Notes: a model not told the origin generated them from the sequence alone. Shown: positions 47,712 to 59,765, counted from the stretch's first letter. The stretch is DNA of 64,000 nt from Pilaira anomala (GCA_025716855.1 JAIXMQ010000012.1:372001-436000); one strand, 5' to 3'. Translations and numbers: made by a program.

Positions 47712-48244
47712 CGAAAAAAAAAAAAAAAAGAAAAAAAAAAAAAAAAAAAAGAGGGACGTGACAGACGGGCTGTGGTGTTTCATTCCGGTGGACATTGCAG
47801 CTGGCGTTTGGCTTGGGGTGGCATTCCCTGGGTTGGGGCTTAAGTAGTGTACCTCCCCGTGGTAAGCCCTGGAAACTTTCCTTCATTGGAAAGGCCAAAC
47901 ACTACACTTTATCTTTTTTTTTTTTAAATAAATAAATAAATAAAATTGAAAATTAAAAATATGTCTTTTTCCCTTTTTTGATGATTTCTTTTTTTTTTTT
48001 CTCATGTTGAAAAAAGTATACTTCACGTTTACGTCATTATTTAAGTCCACATTCATAATTAAACAGATAAACTCATCAGCATTACATGAATAATTTTTTC
48101 TCCGTATATATGTACATAAGTCACTTCCTAAATAAGTCGTTTTTTTTTTTTTTTTTCGTGACATATATGATTTTTTATTGGCTAAAATAACACATATATC
48201 GAAGTATACAGATACGATTCAAAATATTAACCAAATTTTATAAT
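47236..48244. other. Intergenic with A-run tract and GC-rich patch
   Basis: Contains a 120-bp nearly pure A/G tract (47622-47756). A sharp GC-rich patch follows at 47752-47890, holding GACAGACGGGCTGTGGTG and CCTGGGTTGGGGCTTAAG, unlike anything around it. No tRNA, rRNA or protein match was recognised. Confidence 0.45.
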
Positions 48245-49492
48245 CTAAAAAGAAGCGGGTATGATATGATGATCCTGTTGAAACGAATCATGCGCCCATA
48301 AAGGCAAATGAGGTGTTTGAAACGTCCAATGTTTTCCAGAATACTTGTAAGCATGAAGCCATAAAGCCAATTGAGCAGGTACAGGATCGGATGGAGGTAC
48401 AGGCACACGACACACTTGACACCTTGTTGGCAATCCAGAAGACGACACGATCAAAGGATCATCATCCATATAATCATACGGTGCATTCTCAATCATACTC
48501 TGAATCACATTTTGAATCTGACCTTGTTGATCCAATTGATCTGACCAAGCCGTTGCGTACCCATACATGGGATCATTCGCAATGGGGTAACCCAAGTACC
48601 TTAAATGGACTCGAATTTGATGTGTACGCCCAGTCAACGGTTGACATCGTACAAGACTTGTTCTTCCATTATAACTTAATCTTTCAAATAATGTACTACA
48701 TGATTTACCTCCTTCTTGATCTACATAGTTCAAATTCACCGTGTATCCTAATGTCTTGATGGGTTCAGAACAAACGATAGGATTGAAAGGGAACTCACCT
48801 GTCACACGACAAATGTATTCCTTTCTTATATCGCCATCTCTCATTTCTTGTGCCATCTTATCTGCTTGTTGCGTGTTTTTAGAAATCAACATTAAACCAG
48901 ATGTAATTCTATCCAACCTATTTAAAGCTGATGATGATGATGATGATGATGATGATATATAGAAATAAATAAAATGCGGGAGAAGGTTTTTTTTTTTTTT
49001 TTTTTAAAAAAAAAAGTACTCACGAAATAAGGTATTATAATTTAATTCTTTTCGCATGATATGTACTACTGTATTATGTCTATATCTTCCACTCGGATGT
49101 ACTTGAATACTTGCAGGTTTATTAATCACAAACATGTTTTGATCTTCTTCAATGATTTCAATCGCTTTATCCGTCACAGGCGGTTCATGTCGATGGACTG
49201 TATGTGATATAAAATCATTATGTTGAATCACAGTATCGGCTGTCGTCCGTTTTCGATTCACTGTAATCATTCCTTTTTCAATCGCATACCTCTTTTTAAA
49301 TATATATATATATAGACGAAAATTAATTTTTTTTTTTTTTTTTTAAATAAAAATCATTCACTTTTACTTACATAGTATCGTTCGGTTCTTCCTCGATACT
49401 CTCGTAAGAAAATATCAAGTACTGTCTCACCATACATTCTTACTTTTGCATAAAATTCAAAGCTAAAGAAATAAGGCTTCACTTTCCTTAAA

Positions 49493-49523
<31 letters not shown>

Positions 49524-49716
49524 TAGTCAAGAAAAAAGAAAAAAGGGGGGGGACGTATATATATTTTTTTTTTATACCGTTCTCAAAATAATAGTCGGCA
49601 GTGGAGATGTCGTTTGCTTTTCGAAAACTTGTGTATCCTTTCTTTGTGTTTTGGTGTAAGAAACGTACTTGACCATGAGCTGTATAAAGTGTTTTAAAAA
49701 GTAGTGATCTCAACAT
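48245..49716 (-). CDS. RluA-type RNA pseudouridine synthase (Pus9/Rib2-like)
   Basis: Four exons (49716-49578, 49493-49372, 49291-49024, 48927-48245), 403 residues. Seen in order: an N-terminal basic, possibly mitochondrial, leader (MLRSLLFKTLYTAHGQVRFL); an S4-like segment (DIFLREYRGRTERYYRYAIE, KGMITVN); FVINKPASIQVHPSGRYRHN; the catalytic block PLNRLDRITSGLMLI with Asp182; QPLTGRTHQIRVHLRYLGYP; and the C-terminal WLHAYKYSG. This is the eukaryotic RluA group that modifies U32 of tRNAs (Pus9 mitochondrial, Rib2/Pus8 cytosolic). The common HRLDR motif reads NRLDR here. No deaminase domain is attached, unlike yeast Rib2. The leader suggests mitochondrial targeting (inference). Confidence 0.9.
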
Positions 49717-50265
49717 GTTAAAAAAATGAAATAAGAAACGCTTTTTTTTTTTGCCTGTCAAAAAGTTATCTTTTTTTTTCCTACTATGTTCATTAAAACT
49801 CAGTATGTTGCCTTTTTTTTTTGTATTTATCTCCATAGATATATATACTCTTTTATAATTACTTCAGAAGAGGTTATCCAACTATTCCTACATTTGTGCA
49901 TAAGGATATAAACTCTCAATCACAATTCATCCTTGTATATTCTTTTTAAAAATGTATATTGAAAATTTATGAACTTTTGTAATGATTCGAAAAAGAACAA
50001 ACTGTTTTTTTTTTTCACTTTTTTGATCTTAAATTCAGTAACCATGTGATTTTGTAACTATGCAACTACTCAGGGCCCATTGATAAACCCAATTGTATTG
50101 ATATATTTAAACATCTATTGTCTTGAAAGAAGAGAGAGAGACCCTTTTGTTCATATCAAGCCTGTGACGGTTAGTTCTTGTTTAATTTTTTTTTTTTTTT
50201 AAACGATCAAAGCTTTTTTTTTTTTTTCTCAATAAACAACACATATACACACATACACACATACT
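49717..50265. promoter_or_regulatory. Divergent intergenic region, PUS / Abitram
   Basis: 549 bp between outward-facing starts; AT-rich with T runs and a CACACATACACACATAC stretch immediately upstream of the Abitram-like start. No further gene seen. Confidence 0.35.
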
Positions 50266-50829
50266 ATGGACGAACCAGCCGACTACGATATTAACGACTA
50301 TAGCGAATTAACCAAAGACTGGAACCGAGACCCCACAGCTTATTTGAGCCGATACTACGAACTCTATTACAAGTCAGTCAACAAAGACTTTGATCCACTT
50401 GCGAATGATCTCTATGTACGTCAATCGCCCAACAAGATTTGTGTATTGGGTATCAGTAACCCTTCAACGGATATAGAAAAGATCGTGATGAATCAACAAT
50501 TGGTTGGAAATAAAGTGACTCGAAATACGGTCTTATGTACTTTTGAAAACGCACAAGGACAAGTCGTGGGTCATGTCAAGGCCGAGATGGAAGGGAAATT
50601 ACTCGAGTTGAATAACCGATTTGAAAAGGAAGGAAAATCATTGTTGTTTCAAGGTCATCATATGGATACGGGGTTCATTGCCATTATTTTACCAAAGACC
50701 GATGATACAAAAGTACAATTAAAAGGATACCAAACTGAACAAGAATATAAACATAGTTTACTCGCAAGTAACAACAACAGTCCTATTTTGGAAAGAAAAG
50801 CTAGTAATAACATGTGTACCATATCGTAA
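50266..50829 (+). CDS. Abitram/FAM206-family protein with CaaX-like end
   Basis: Intronless, 187 residues. SELTKDWNRDPTAYLSRYYE, LYYK begins the family region, followed by SPNKICVLGIS, the central biotinyl/lipoyl-like beta-sandwich segment (VLCTFENAQGQVVGHVKAEM, EGKLLELN) and the GFIAIILPK strand. This matches Abitram (FAM206A, Simiate), a small conserved eukaryotic protein reported in actin and nuclear-speckle contexts in animals; its fungal job is unknown. After the conserved part there is a Lys/Asn/Ser tail ending NNMCTIS, and CTIS fits a CaaX prenylation box. The stop lies 110 bp from the next start on the same strand. Confidence 0.78.
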   Translation: MDEPADYDINDYSELTKDWNRDPTAYLSRYYELYYKSVNKDFDPLANDLYVRQSPNKICVLGISNPSTDIEKIVMNQQLVGNKVTRNTVLCTFENAQGQVVGHVKAEMEGKLLELNNRFEKEGKSLLFQGHHMDTGFIAIILPKTDDTKVQLKGYQTEQEYKHSLLASNNNSPILERKASNNMCTIS

Positions 50830-50938
50830 ATAAAGTATAATTTTTTTTTTTTTATAATTTTTTCTCTCTCTCTCTCTTTTTTTATTATATTTTTTTTTTG
50901 TGTATTACACACACGCAACACACACACACACACACATT

Positions 50939-51916
50939 ATGGGACAAGCTACTTCTTCTCCAAACGCATTATCTTTTTTTCAAAAATCTTCTGATTCAAT
51001 AAATACCGAATATCATGATATCACACATCGATTTTCAAAAGCAACTTTATCTACTTTAACTGTACCTGTCGTCATTATTGCCTATCCTGCTTTAAACGCT
51101 TATTGGTTTCAAGATATGGATATAACAGGACATCGTGTTGTAGATGGTGCTATTGGTGGTTTATTAGGTGTCATTGCATGTAATAATTAAAACAAACAAA
51201 AAAAAAAAGTGTCATTTTTTTTTTTTTTAAAAAAATAATTTATTCATAGGGCCATTATCCCCTTTTCTTGCTATTTGGGGTGCAGTGAAAATCAACTTTA
51301 AAGATAAACCACCTATTCCATTACCTATTCCAGATCAATTATTACAAAAAGCAGAAAAAGAAATTAAATTAAATACAATTTCATTTTATAATGTAGCGGT
51401 TGTAGGTGTTTCCGGAAGTGGAAAGGTTATAAATAATAATATAACAAAGAAAAAATATGTACATTCTATTAAATCTTAATTATTTAACCTTGTTTTAGAG
51501 CTCCATTGTAAATGCAATTCTAGGTTATAAAGATACTGAATCAAGAGCAGCTAAAGTAGGTGAAGTAGAGACAACTGCAAGGCCTGCTTCCTATCAACAT
51601 CCGGATTTAGCAAATATGGTGATTTGGGATATGCCTGGTGTGGGTACACAAAATCATCCCATTGATACTTATTTTGAAAAAAATTATTTGTACGCATTTG
51701 ATCTATTAGTGGTCGTATTAGGCAACAGGTAAAAAAAAAAAAGAAAGAGAAAAAAAAAAAATATTCAACTCTTGTAACTTAATTCATCAAAAGAGTGTTA
51801 GAGTCTGATTTAATTATCTCTGCAAAAGCAAAAGAACATAAAATTCCTGTATTATACGTTCGCAGTAAATCCGATCAGGTGAGTACAATAAGAATTCAGA
51901 TGACTTTGTTCATTCT

Positions 51917-51947
<31 letters not shown>

Positions 51948-52439
51948 AGGCAATTCGAAGTAAAATGATGAGAAATGAAGATAAAAAGAATTACACAGAG
52001 GATCATGCAGCGGGAGAACTTGTCTACGAGGCAAGTGCTTTTTTTTTTATATTTATATACATTTTTATCTATAACCCTCACTTCTTCAGTATAGGTAAAG
52101 GAGGAAGTATTTAACGAACTACGAAAATATAAACTCAATACACGAAAACTATTCATTGTATCCGCTAGCAACTTGAACTTATTTGTTGCCACCATCAATA
52201 AAAAGGAAAAAAGACAGACAATCAAATTAATTGATGAACAACGGTTTATGGCGGCTTTAATAGAGGGAGTTTTAAATAAAAGACAGTATTTAGAAAAGAA
52301 AGCAAGATTAGAAGAAAAAAGAAGGATCAAGGAAGAAAAGAAAAGACGCCAGCATGAAGAGGAAGATTCATTTCATGTTTCCTTGGAAGACGCAATTATA
52401 AATCGTCTTTCCGCCGAAGAATTAAATCATACCGGTTAA
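50939..52439 (+). CDS. IRG-like (immunity-related GTPase fold) GTPase
   Basis: Six exons (50939-51179, 51250-51425, 51499-51728, 51794-51878, 51950-52030, 52095-52439), 385 residues. The protein begins MGQATSS, which fits N-myristoylation, as in some vertebrate IRGs. A hydrophobic stretch follows at about 37-52 (STLTVPVVIIAYPALNAYWF). The GTPase domain shows G1 VAVVGVSGSGKSS (about 129-141), G3 WDMPGVGT (about 181-188), DLLVVVLGNRVLESD and a G4-like VRSKSD (about 238-243). VSASNLNLFV follows, and a C-terminal helical, Lys/Arg/Glu-rich coiled coil ends the protein. The motif set is that of p47 IRG GTPases rather than Ras, dynamin or septins. The fifth intron starts with GC (GCAAGT). The exon 1 donor at 51180 was preferred over one 16 bases upstream, which is in the same phase. 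Confidence 0.8.
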
Positions 52440-52824
52440 AAAAAGACTATGCTTACACTATACACTTACTATTTTATATATTATAGAAACCATGTTAATA
52501 AACTTGAAGCTAATTACATATGCTATATCTTCATACCTCGAAATTATATAAAAGAGTGTAAAGAAGAGAAAGAAAGGAACAAAGGGTTTTTTTTTCTGTT
52601 CATATATTTATATACATGTGATCTCTTCTGAAACAAAATGTAGTAGTAGCCACCGCATAATATAAGTCTATTACTGATAACACATAGATATCTATCTTAT
52701 AAGATTCAGTAGGATTTGAAACGCCTAAAAAAAAAAAACTTTAAAATGCCAAGTCAGCAACAAACAATTACAAAACAAGTCTGACACACACACATATACC
52801 TATTCAACTGGTGGTTGAAATTGA

Positions 52825-52859
<35 letters not shown>

Positions 52860-53233
52860 ATTCAGTGTCGATTGTATCATAACATTTGATCTCATGATAA
52901 GGCCTACTTATTACTAAACGACAGAATTATGAAATAAAAAAGAATCAAAAAAGATCAGAAAAAGGAAAAAAAAGAATAAAATCATCAATGATGAATTGTG
53001 ATACACCACAGTTATTAAACGGAAATAAATAAAACAGTAGTATAAGGTTCAAAAAGATTTGATCCCCGTTTTTTTTTTTTTTTTTTTTATTCGAGTTCCT
53101 TAGTAGTAATAAAAGTCAAATTCATTCTATAGAATGTGATTTCAATAGCGCACTTATTCTCAAATAGCACAATTAACCAAGCAAGTCTTGATTTAATTGT
53201 GCATTTGAAAAAAACCTTTTGTGCCCTCTTGGA

Positions 53234-53269
<36 letters not shown>

Positions 53270-53757
53270 CGGTTGATGGGGTAAAATCTTCTGTTATGTA
53301 GGTCGGTGTACTCACGTGGATTATGAATGTCTGGTTTTGGTACCTTTTTTTTTTTTCTTTAGTTCTAGTTCTTTTATTTCATCCATTAAAGCAAATTTAA
53401 CTTTTTAGCCTTTTTTATTTTTATTTTTTTTTTTTTTTTAAAAAGAAAAGTCTATATATATATATATATATACAGCTAATTTATTAATATATTAAAGAGG
53501 TACTACAATAAGGATCCAATCATTTTGATACATAATAATCCATTCTATTTATCTTGGCCACAGTCTTTTTCGCAGTATTTATTCAGTTGTTGAGGTTTTT
53601 GTGATACAGTTTATAATTGGCTTATAAAAGAATTTTTTTTTTTTTTTTTTAAAAAAAATAAAAATTCCCCTCTTATCTTCTCTCTCTTTCTTTTTTTTCT
53701 TCTTCTTATTTCTCTTTCTTTATTCGTTACGTTATTTCTTTCAATAAAAAAAAAAAA
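52440..53757. other. Long intergenic region, no gene seen
   Basis: 1.3 kb with several T runs (52829-52858, 53069-53088, 53238-53265, 53427-53439). No exon chain or RNA gene was recognised. The last 120 bp is CT/T-rich and likely the promoter and 5' UTR of the Mga2-like gene. Confidence 0.5.
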
Positions 53758-56700
53758 ATGTCAACTATAGAACTAAATAGTTCAGTTCAAACACCAAACG
53801 AAGAAAATTTCCAAACGTGCGATTCACCTTCAGGTTCTTCAACATCTGAACCTCATGACGAGCCCATGAACTTACAACCACCTTCTTTTATTGACCAATC
53901 CTTCTTTTATAAACTAGACCAACTTTCACCTGACAATCCATTATTTTTTATGCAACAACAGCAGCAGCAACAGCAGCAACAGCAGCAGCAACAGCAGCAA
54001 CAACAGCAACAACATATACAACAGCAACATATACAACAACAACAACAACATATACAGCATACATTATCTCCTTCTTTATCTCCACAACCTTCTTTACATT
54101 CCCCTCCTTTAGTTCATAATAACATGAGTTTTGTTGATCCTCTTTTACCCAACCCACCTCATTCAACCGAACCCAATCCAACCTTTTGGTCTGGCTTTAA
54201 CAGCGTGAGTTTTTTTTTCTTTTTTTTTACACGTGTATACAAAAAGATTTTTTATTTATATTTTATTATTATTATTATTAGGCTATTCCTACCTTAGCTA
54301 AAAATTTTACAGATTATATTGCTGGATACCCAACACAACCTCAACCACAACAATCACAACAATCACAATTCAACCCTTCACAATCGTAAATAGCCTTGTA
54401 TACAATCAAACCTTTCATTCCTATATACTTATATTTTTTTTTGTATATGTATAGATCAAGTATAGATGTAAAGACAACAAAGCCTGGGTAAAAAAAAATA
54501 TATATATACACACACACATACACATACACATACACATACGCTAAAAAAAAAAATTATAATCTTATGTACACAGTATGCAAATTAGAGTATTAGGCGTACC
54601 ACAAACAGGCGCCAAATCCCGTGTTGAAACGCAAATCAAATTATGTATTCAATTAGTTACAGTGGACGGAGACAAAGCACAATGGTGGTCTCACCTCAAA
54701 TTACCTGAACACATGGTCGCCAAAGATAAATTAAAACGTCAAGTCTTACTCTCTACAACGCCCAATGGTTCAAAAATGGCCAATGTCGTCGGTCTCGATA
54801 ATCCTTCGATTAAACCTGAAAAAATGTTGTTCTTAACCGCCCGTGTCATGTGTGCAAGTGATCCCACTAGAAACGTTGTGACCTGTTTAGGTTGTATCCA
54901 ACGTGAGGTATAAAAAAAATTGAATGAATGAACTATTTTTCTTTTCTATTTTACATTTTTCATTTATTTATAATTCTTTGTTTTAGCGTAAACGATCACA
55001 GCGTAGAAAAGAAAATAAGGTCAAGAATGAAAATGATGAGATGACAGAGGATGATAAATCTTTAGCGAACGAAGAACAAAAAGTTCTATTATTTAATTGT
55101 TCCGAAGTAGTGGATTTCAGTTCAGGAGATACTATACTTCCTACAAGAATTACTTGTTATTGTAGACATCATAATGAACGTCTTGGATTCTGGTATAAAA
55201 ATATATATATATATATATATACTTTACTATCGAATTCCTTTCCAACTAATTTTTATACATATAGTATCTATTTTGAAATGCATGATCATACTGGAAAACT
55301 AGTGGCAACCGGTGTGTCACCACCCATCATGATCACTGACGATCATAAATCAAACAAGATGAAATCAGGTAGAAAACGACTTCGTACTGATACCGAAAAA
55401 CCTTCTACATCCCACCCTTCATTTGATCTCATGCGACATCACCAAAGCGCAGGTCCGCTCATACCTCAACCACCATCATCATCATCATCACGTCAACCAC
55501 CACAACCACAACCTTCATTTAACAAATATCAAATTCAACCAAGACCCACTGTCGAAACCACTTCACGTCATCAGAGTCCAATGACACCTCTCGATTCTCC
55601 CATGACACATACATCGCCTTTCATGACCGAAAGAGCCATCTCGTCACCTCCCACATCCATCGAAAGACCTCTCTTACAAAGATTAATACCAAACGAAGGT
55701 CCAACCTTTGGCGGCATCGAAGTCACTGTCCTCGGCAGTGGCTTTCGCTCCGGTCTCACCTGTATGTTTGGCGATGTAGCTGCATCCAGTACACATTACT
55801 GGTCTCCCAACACACTTGTCTGTATCTTACCTCCGGCGGTTGAAGCTGGTACCGTCGTCGTCTCATTCAAGGAACACCCATTAGTCGTTGACAGTCAAGA
55901 CGTGACCTTATTTACTTACTATAATGAAAACGATCGTGCCCTGATGGAACTTGCACTTCAAGTCGTCGGATTAAAAATGACTGGCAAAGTAGAAGATGCA
56001 AGAGATATTGCTATGCGCATTGTACAAGGGGGTAGTGCCACTACTGATAAACAATCACAACAACAACAATCACAATCACAACAACAACAAAATAACAATA
56101 ACAACAATAATCAAATGTCTTTAGAACATCATATCATTCAAGTCCTGAAAGTCATGAGTACGTTTCGAGACGTTGAATCCGCCGATGTATCTATCACAAG
56201 TGCTCAAGGCGGACACACCATGCTTCATTTAGCCAGTATGCTCGGGTTTTCGAAACTGACTCAAACTCTAGTAAATTTAGGCTGTGATGTAAATAAGATG
56301 GATAAGAATGGATATACTGCTTTACATTATGCGAGTTGGTTTCAACATGAAGAGGTCGTACGTGTCTTATTAGCATCCGATGCGGATCCAGATATCTCGA
56401 ATCGATGGAACAAGAAGCCTTTAGAACTGACAGAGAATGATCGTATTCGACATTTGATTTGGCATCATGTACCTTATATTGAATCCGATACAGAATCAAT
56501 GCATGATGGTTATGTATCTTCCGATCGTATGAGTGCTGATATCGATACTTCTTATTCAGAAGAGGAGGACGACGATGATAGTAGTATTTGGTTAAGTGAA
56601 ACGGAATCCATGGATGAATCCACATGGCGTACAACCTATTTAACAGATTCAGACTCATCGGACGAAGACGAAGAAGGCGAGGCAGAAGATGCGGAAGGAA

Positions 56701-57485
56701 TGCGATACCGTCGAAGATTTATCTCTACTACTACTACTGCACCTTCCATTCAATACCTAAACCAAGAAGAATCCACATCCCATTCAGCCGACGAAATCAT
56801 GGACGCTGAACCCGTGTTTGAACTCGCAGATCCAACAACCGATTATGAAGATAATAACGACGACGACGACGACGCACCACCACCAAAAGAAGAAAAGAAT
56901 TGGATGCAACGTACTTTATCTCATTTTCAACAACCCACCACCAACGATTCTTTTCTTCAAAACTTAAAGAATACGATACCAGGTAAACCGACCGATTTAA
57001 ATCTAAAGAATATCGCAGATCATGTCTTACAGTTTCCAAGACCCATGATTGCAAACATGTCTGTCTTGTTCTCTCAAGAAAATCATCATGAAAAACAAGA
57101 GGAACCACCCGCAGAACAAACTTTGGCTTGGTATATGGCTTTGGCTTATGCCATGGGCGCAAGAAGTCTAAGTGAGGAACAGGATAGTAAGTTTCAGCAG
57201 GATACCACGCCTGTGCCTGTTTATGCCTCTCATGTAGAAATCGAAGAAAAGAAACGAAGAGATAAAAGACTATTTTCTTTCTGGGTTCCAATGTTATGCT
57301 GTAAGTTTTTTTTTTTTTTTTTTTTTTTTTGAAATATTTGTTTTTTTTTTTTTTTTAACTTTATTTTTAAAATTGTAGTGATGGTGATATGGCTTATTTA
57401 TCAATTCCTTTCTTCTCATCCAAGCGTTGTAGATACAATGATTAGCATATCTGGCTTTAGAAGACAATACTTGACCATTCATTAA
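53758..57485 (+). CDS. mga2: Mga2/Spt23-type membrane-anchored transcription factor
   Basis: Seven exons (53758-54204, 54282-54385, 54455-54487, 54574-54907, 54987-55192, 55265-57300, 57379-57485), 1088 residues. In order: a Gln-rich N-terminus; a conserved region (MQIRVLGVPQTGAKSRVETQ to SDPTRNVVTCLGCIQRE) typical of Spt23/Mga2; basic RKRSQRRKENK; an IPT/TIG domain at about 508-600 (PNEGPTFGGIEVTVLGSGFR); ankyrin repeats at about 688-775 (GHTMLHLASMLG, NGYTALHYASW); acidic Ser-rich sequence; and one C-terminal membrane span (VPMLCLMVIWLIYQF). In yeast these ER-tethered factors sense membrane lipid saturation, are released by Rsp5, Cdc48 and the proteasome and turn on the fatty-acid desaturase gene OLE1. 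The intron at 55193-55264 is 72 nt and in frame. Confidence 0.94.
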
Positions 57486-57684
57486 CTTATATATATACCT
57501 CTTTCCTTCTTTTTTTTTTTTTGTAAAATAAATATTTATTATAAAAAAAAAAAAATAGCAGTCGTTACAAGCCACGTACTTTTTTTTTTTTTTTTTTTTT
57601 TTCTTTTTGCAAGATAAAAGAAAAATAAGTTTACTACTCATAACTTTTTTTTTTTTTTTGTTTATATACAAATTTTTTGAAACA

Positions 57685-58655
57685 ATGTCAGCACTTGATT
57701 CTCTTGTATACAAGTACCTCGTAGACAACGGTCAAACCGAAGCTGCCGAAGCCTTAAAGGCTAAGAACCCTAAAGTAAAAAACAAAAAAAAAAAACACGA
57801 GAAAAAAAAAAAAAAACTTTTTTTTTTAATATTTTTATTTCAATAGGTTGCCAAGACCAAGACCAAGAAGGATTTAAAGACTATCTTTAACGCATACAAG
57901 TAAAATAGATTTATTAGATACATAGGCCCCCCCCCTTTTTTTTTCTCTTCGTACTGACCTTTTATTGTTATAGGGCCGAAAGTTCTTCTTCTTCTAGCTC
58001 CAGTTCCAGCTCCAGCTCCAGCTCCAGCTCCAGTTCTGACAGTTCTTCTGACGAAGAAGAAGAGGAAAAGAAGGATGTTGAAATGAAGGAAGCTACCTCT
58101 TCATCTTCTTCTGATAGCAGCGATAGCGAAGAGGAAGAGAAGAAAGACGTTGAAATGAAAGATGCATCTTCTGACAGCAGCAGCAGTAGCAGCAGCAGCG
58201 ATTCTGACAGCGATTCCGACGAAGAAGTAGCAGTCAAGGTAGAAACTAAGAAAGATTCTTCTTCTTCTTCTTCCTCTAGCTCTTCCAGCGATTCTTCATC
58301 CGACGAAGAAGAAGAAGAAGTAGTAGTAGCCAAGGTAGAAACTAAGAAAGATTCATCATCATCATCATCATCATCCAGCTCCAGCTCTTCCAGCGATTCT
58401 TCATCCGACGAAGAAGAAGAAGAAGTAAAGGTCGAAGTGAAGAAAGAATCATCCAGCAGCAGCAGCAGCAGCAGCAGTTCTTCTTCTTCTAGCTCTAGCG
58501 ATAGTTCTTCTGATGAAGAAGAAGAGGTCATCAAGGTTGAAGTCAAGAAGGAATCTTCTTCATCTTCCAGCTCATCATCTTCTAGCTCCAGCGATTCTTC
58601 ATCCGATGAAGAAGAAGAAGAAGAAGTTAAGGTCGAAGTAAAGAAAGAGTCCAGC

Positions 58656-58687
<32 letters not shown>

Positions 58688-59765
58688 TAGCGATTCATCA
58701 TCTGACGAAGAAGAGGAAGTAAAGAAGGAAGAAGTCAAGAAGGAAGAGGTCAAGAAGGAAGATTCATCTTCTTCTAGCTCTAGCGATTCCAGCGACTCTT
58801 CATCTGACGAAGAAGAAGAAGAAGTAAAGAAGGAAGAAGTAAAGAAAGAAGAAGCTAAAAAGGAAGATTCTTCTTCTGATAGCGATTCTTCATCTGATAG
58901 CGATTCATCTTCTTCTGACGAAGAGGAGGAAAAGAAGGAAGATAATACTGTTGTTACTACCGTGACTGAAACGACTACTGTTACCACCACTGCTGCTGAT
59001 GCTAGCTCCAGTGATTCCAGCGACTCTAGCGATTCCAGCGACTCTAGTGACTCTAGCGATTCCAGTGACTCTAGCGATTCCAGCGATTCCAGTGACTCTA
59101 GCGACTCTAGCGACTCTAGCGACTCCAGCGACTCTAGCGATTCCGATTCTTCCGATGATGAAGAGGACGAAGTTATGGTCGAAGCCGCCGAAGACTCTCT
59201 TAAGCGTAAGGCAGAAGAAGTGATTGAAGCACCTGCTCCCAAGAAAGTTTCAAAGAGGTAAATATCATTTTTCTATACAAAAAAAAAACCCCCCTCCCAC
59301 CTCCTCCCCTTTTTTTTTGAAATTCTTTTTTTTTTTTTTAAAAAAAAAAAAAACACATATACATATTCGCACACACACACACACACACATTATATACACA
59401 ACAACATAAAGACGCATTAAGAGAATAAAAGAAATAATCCTTTTTTTTTTAAAAAAAAAAAAAAAAAATATTTATTTATAAACACTCTTTAATTTTTTTT
59501 TTTTAGTGCAAAAGGACCAAAGACAGCCGGTACACCATTCCAACGTGTGAAGCCTGAAGAAGTAGAATTCTTGGATGATCGTTTAAAGGATAACACATAT
59601 GATAGTAAGGGTGGTTCCGATATGGCCTCTTATGGTTGGAAAGCATCTCAAGATTTAATCAAGGTGCGTGGTGATAAATTCCGTGCTGAAAAGAATAAGA
59701 AGAAGAGAGGTTCTTATAGAGGTGGACAAATTAGTTTTGAAAGCCATAGTATCAAATTTGATTAA
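57685..59765 (+). CDS. srp40: Srp40/Nopp140-like nucleolar phosphoprotein
   Basis: Four exons (57685-57774, 57847-57899, 57974-59257, 59507-59765), 561 residues. A LisH-like N-terminus (LDSLVYKYLVDNGQTEAAEA) is followed by about nine blocks of pure Ser with Asp/Glu tails, alternating with Lys/Val-rich linkers such as VKVEVKKE. The C-terminus is the conserved SRP40 domain: TPFQRVKPEEVEFLDDRLKD, MASYGWKASQDLI, KVRGDKFRAEKNKKKRGSY. This is the layout of Nopp140/NOLC1 and yeast Srp40, CK2-phosphorylated chaperones of snoRNPs in the nucleolus. A Ser-Asp hexapeptide array (about 59000-59150) suggests slippage-driven expansion. The opposite strand is open for 424 codons, a by-product of the repeats. 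Confidence 0.95.

Noticed and set aside
47554..47898. ORFs across the A/G tract and GC-rich patch
   Set aside because: They are dominated by poly-Lys or poly-Phe; the part over the GC-rich patch is too short to judge as coding.
57968..59242. 424-codon minus-strand ORF opposite the Srp40-like gene, rich in Ser/Leu/Glu
   Set aside because: It is the complement of the Ser/Asp/Glu codon repeats; no domain or intron structure, and the plus-strand protein is clearly real.
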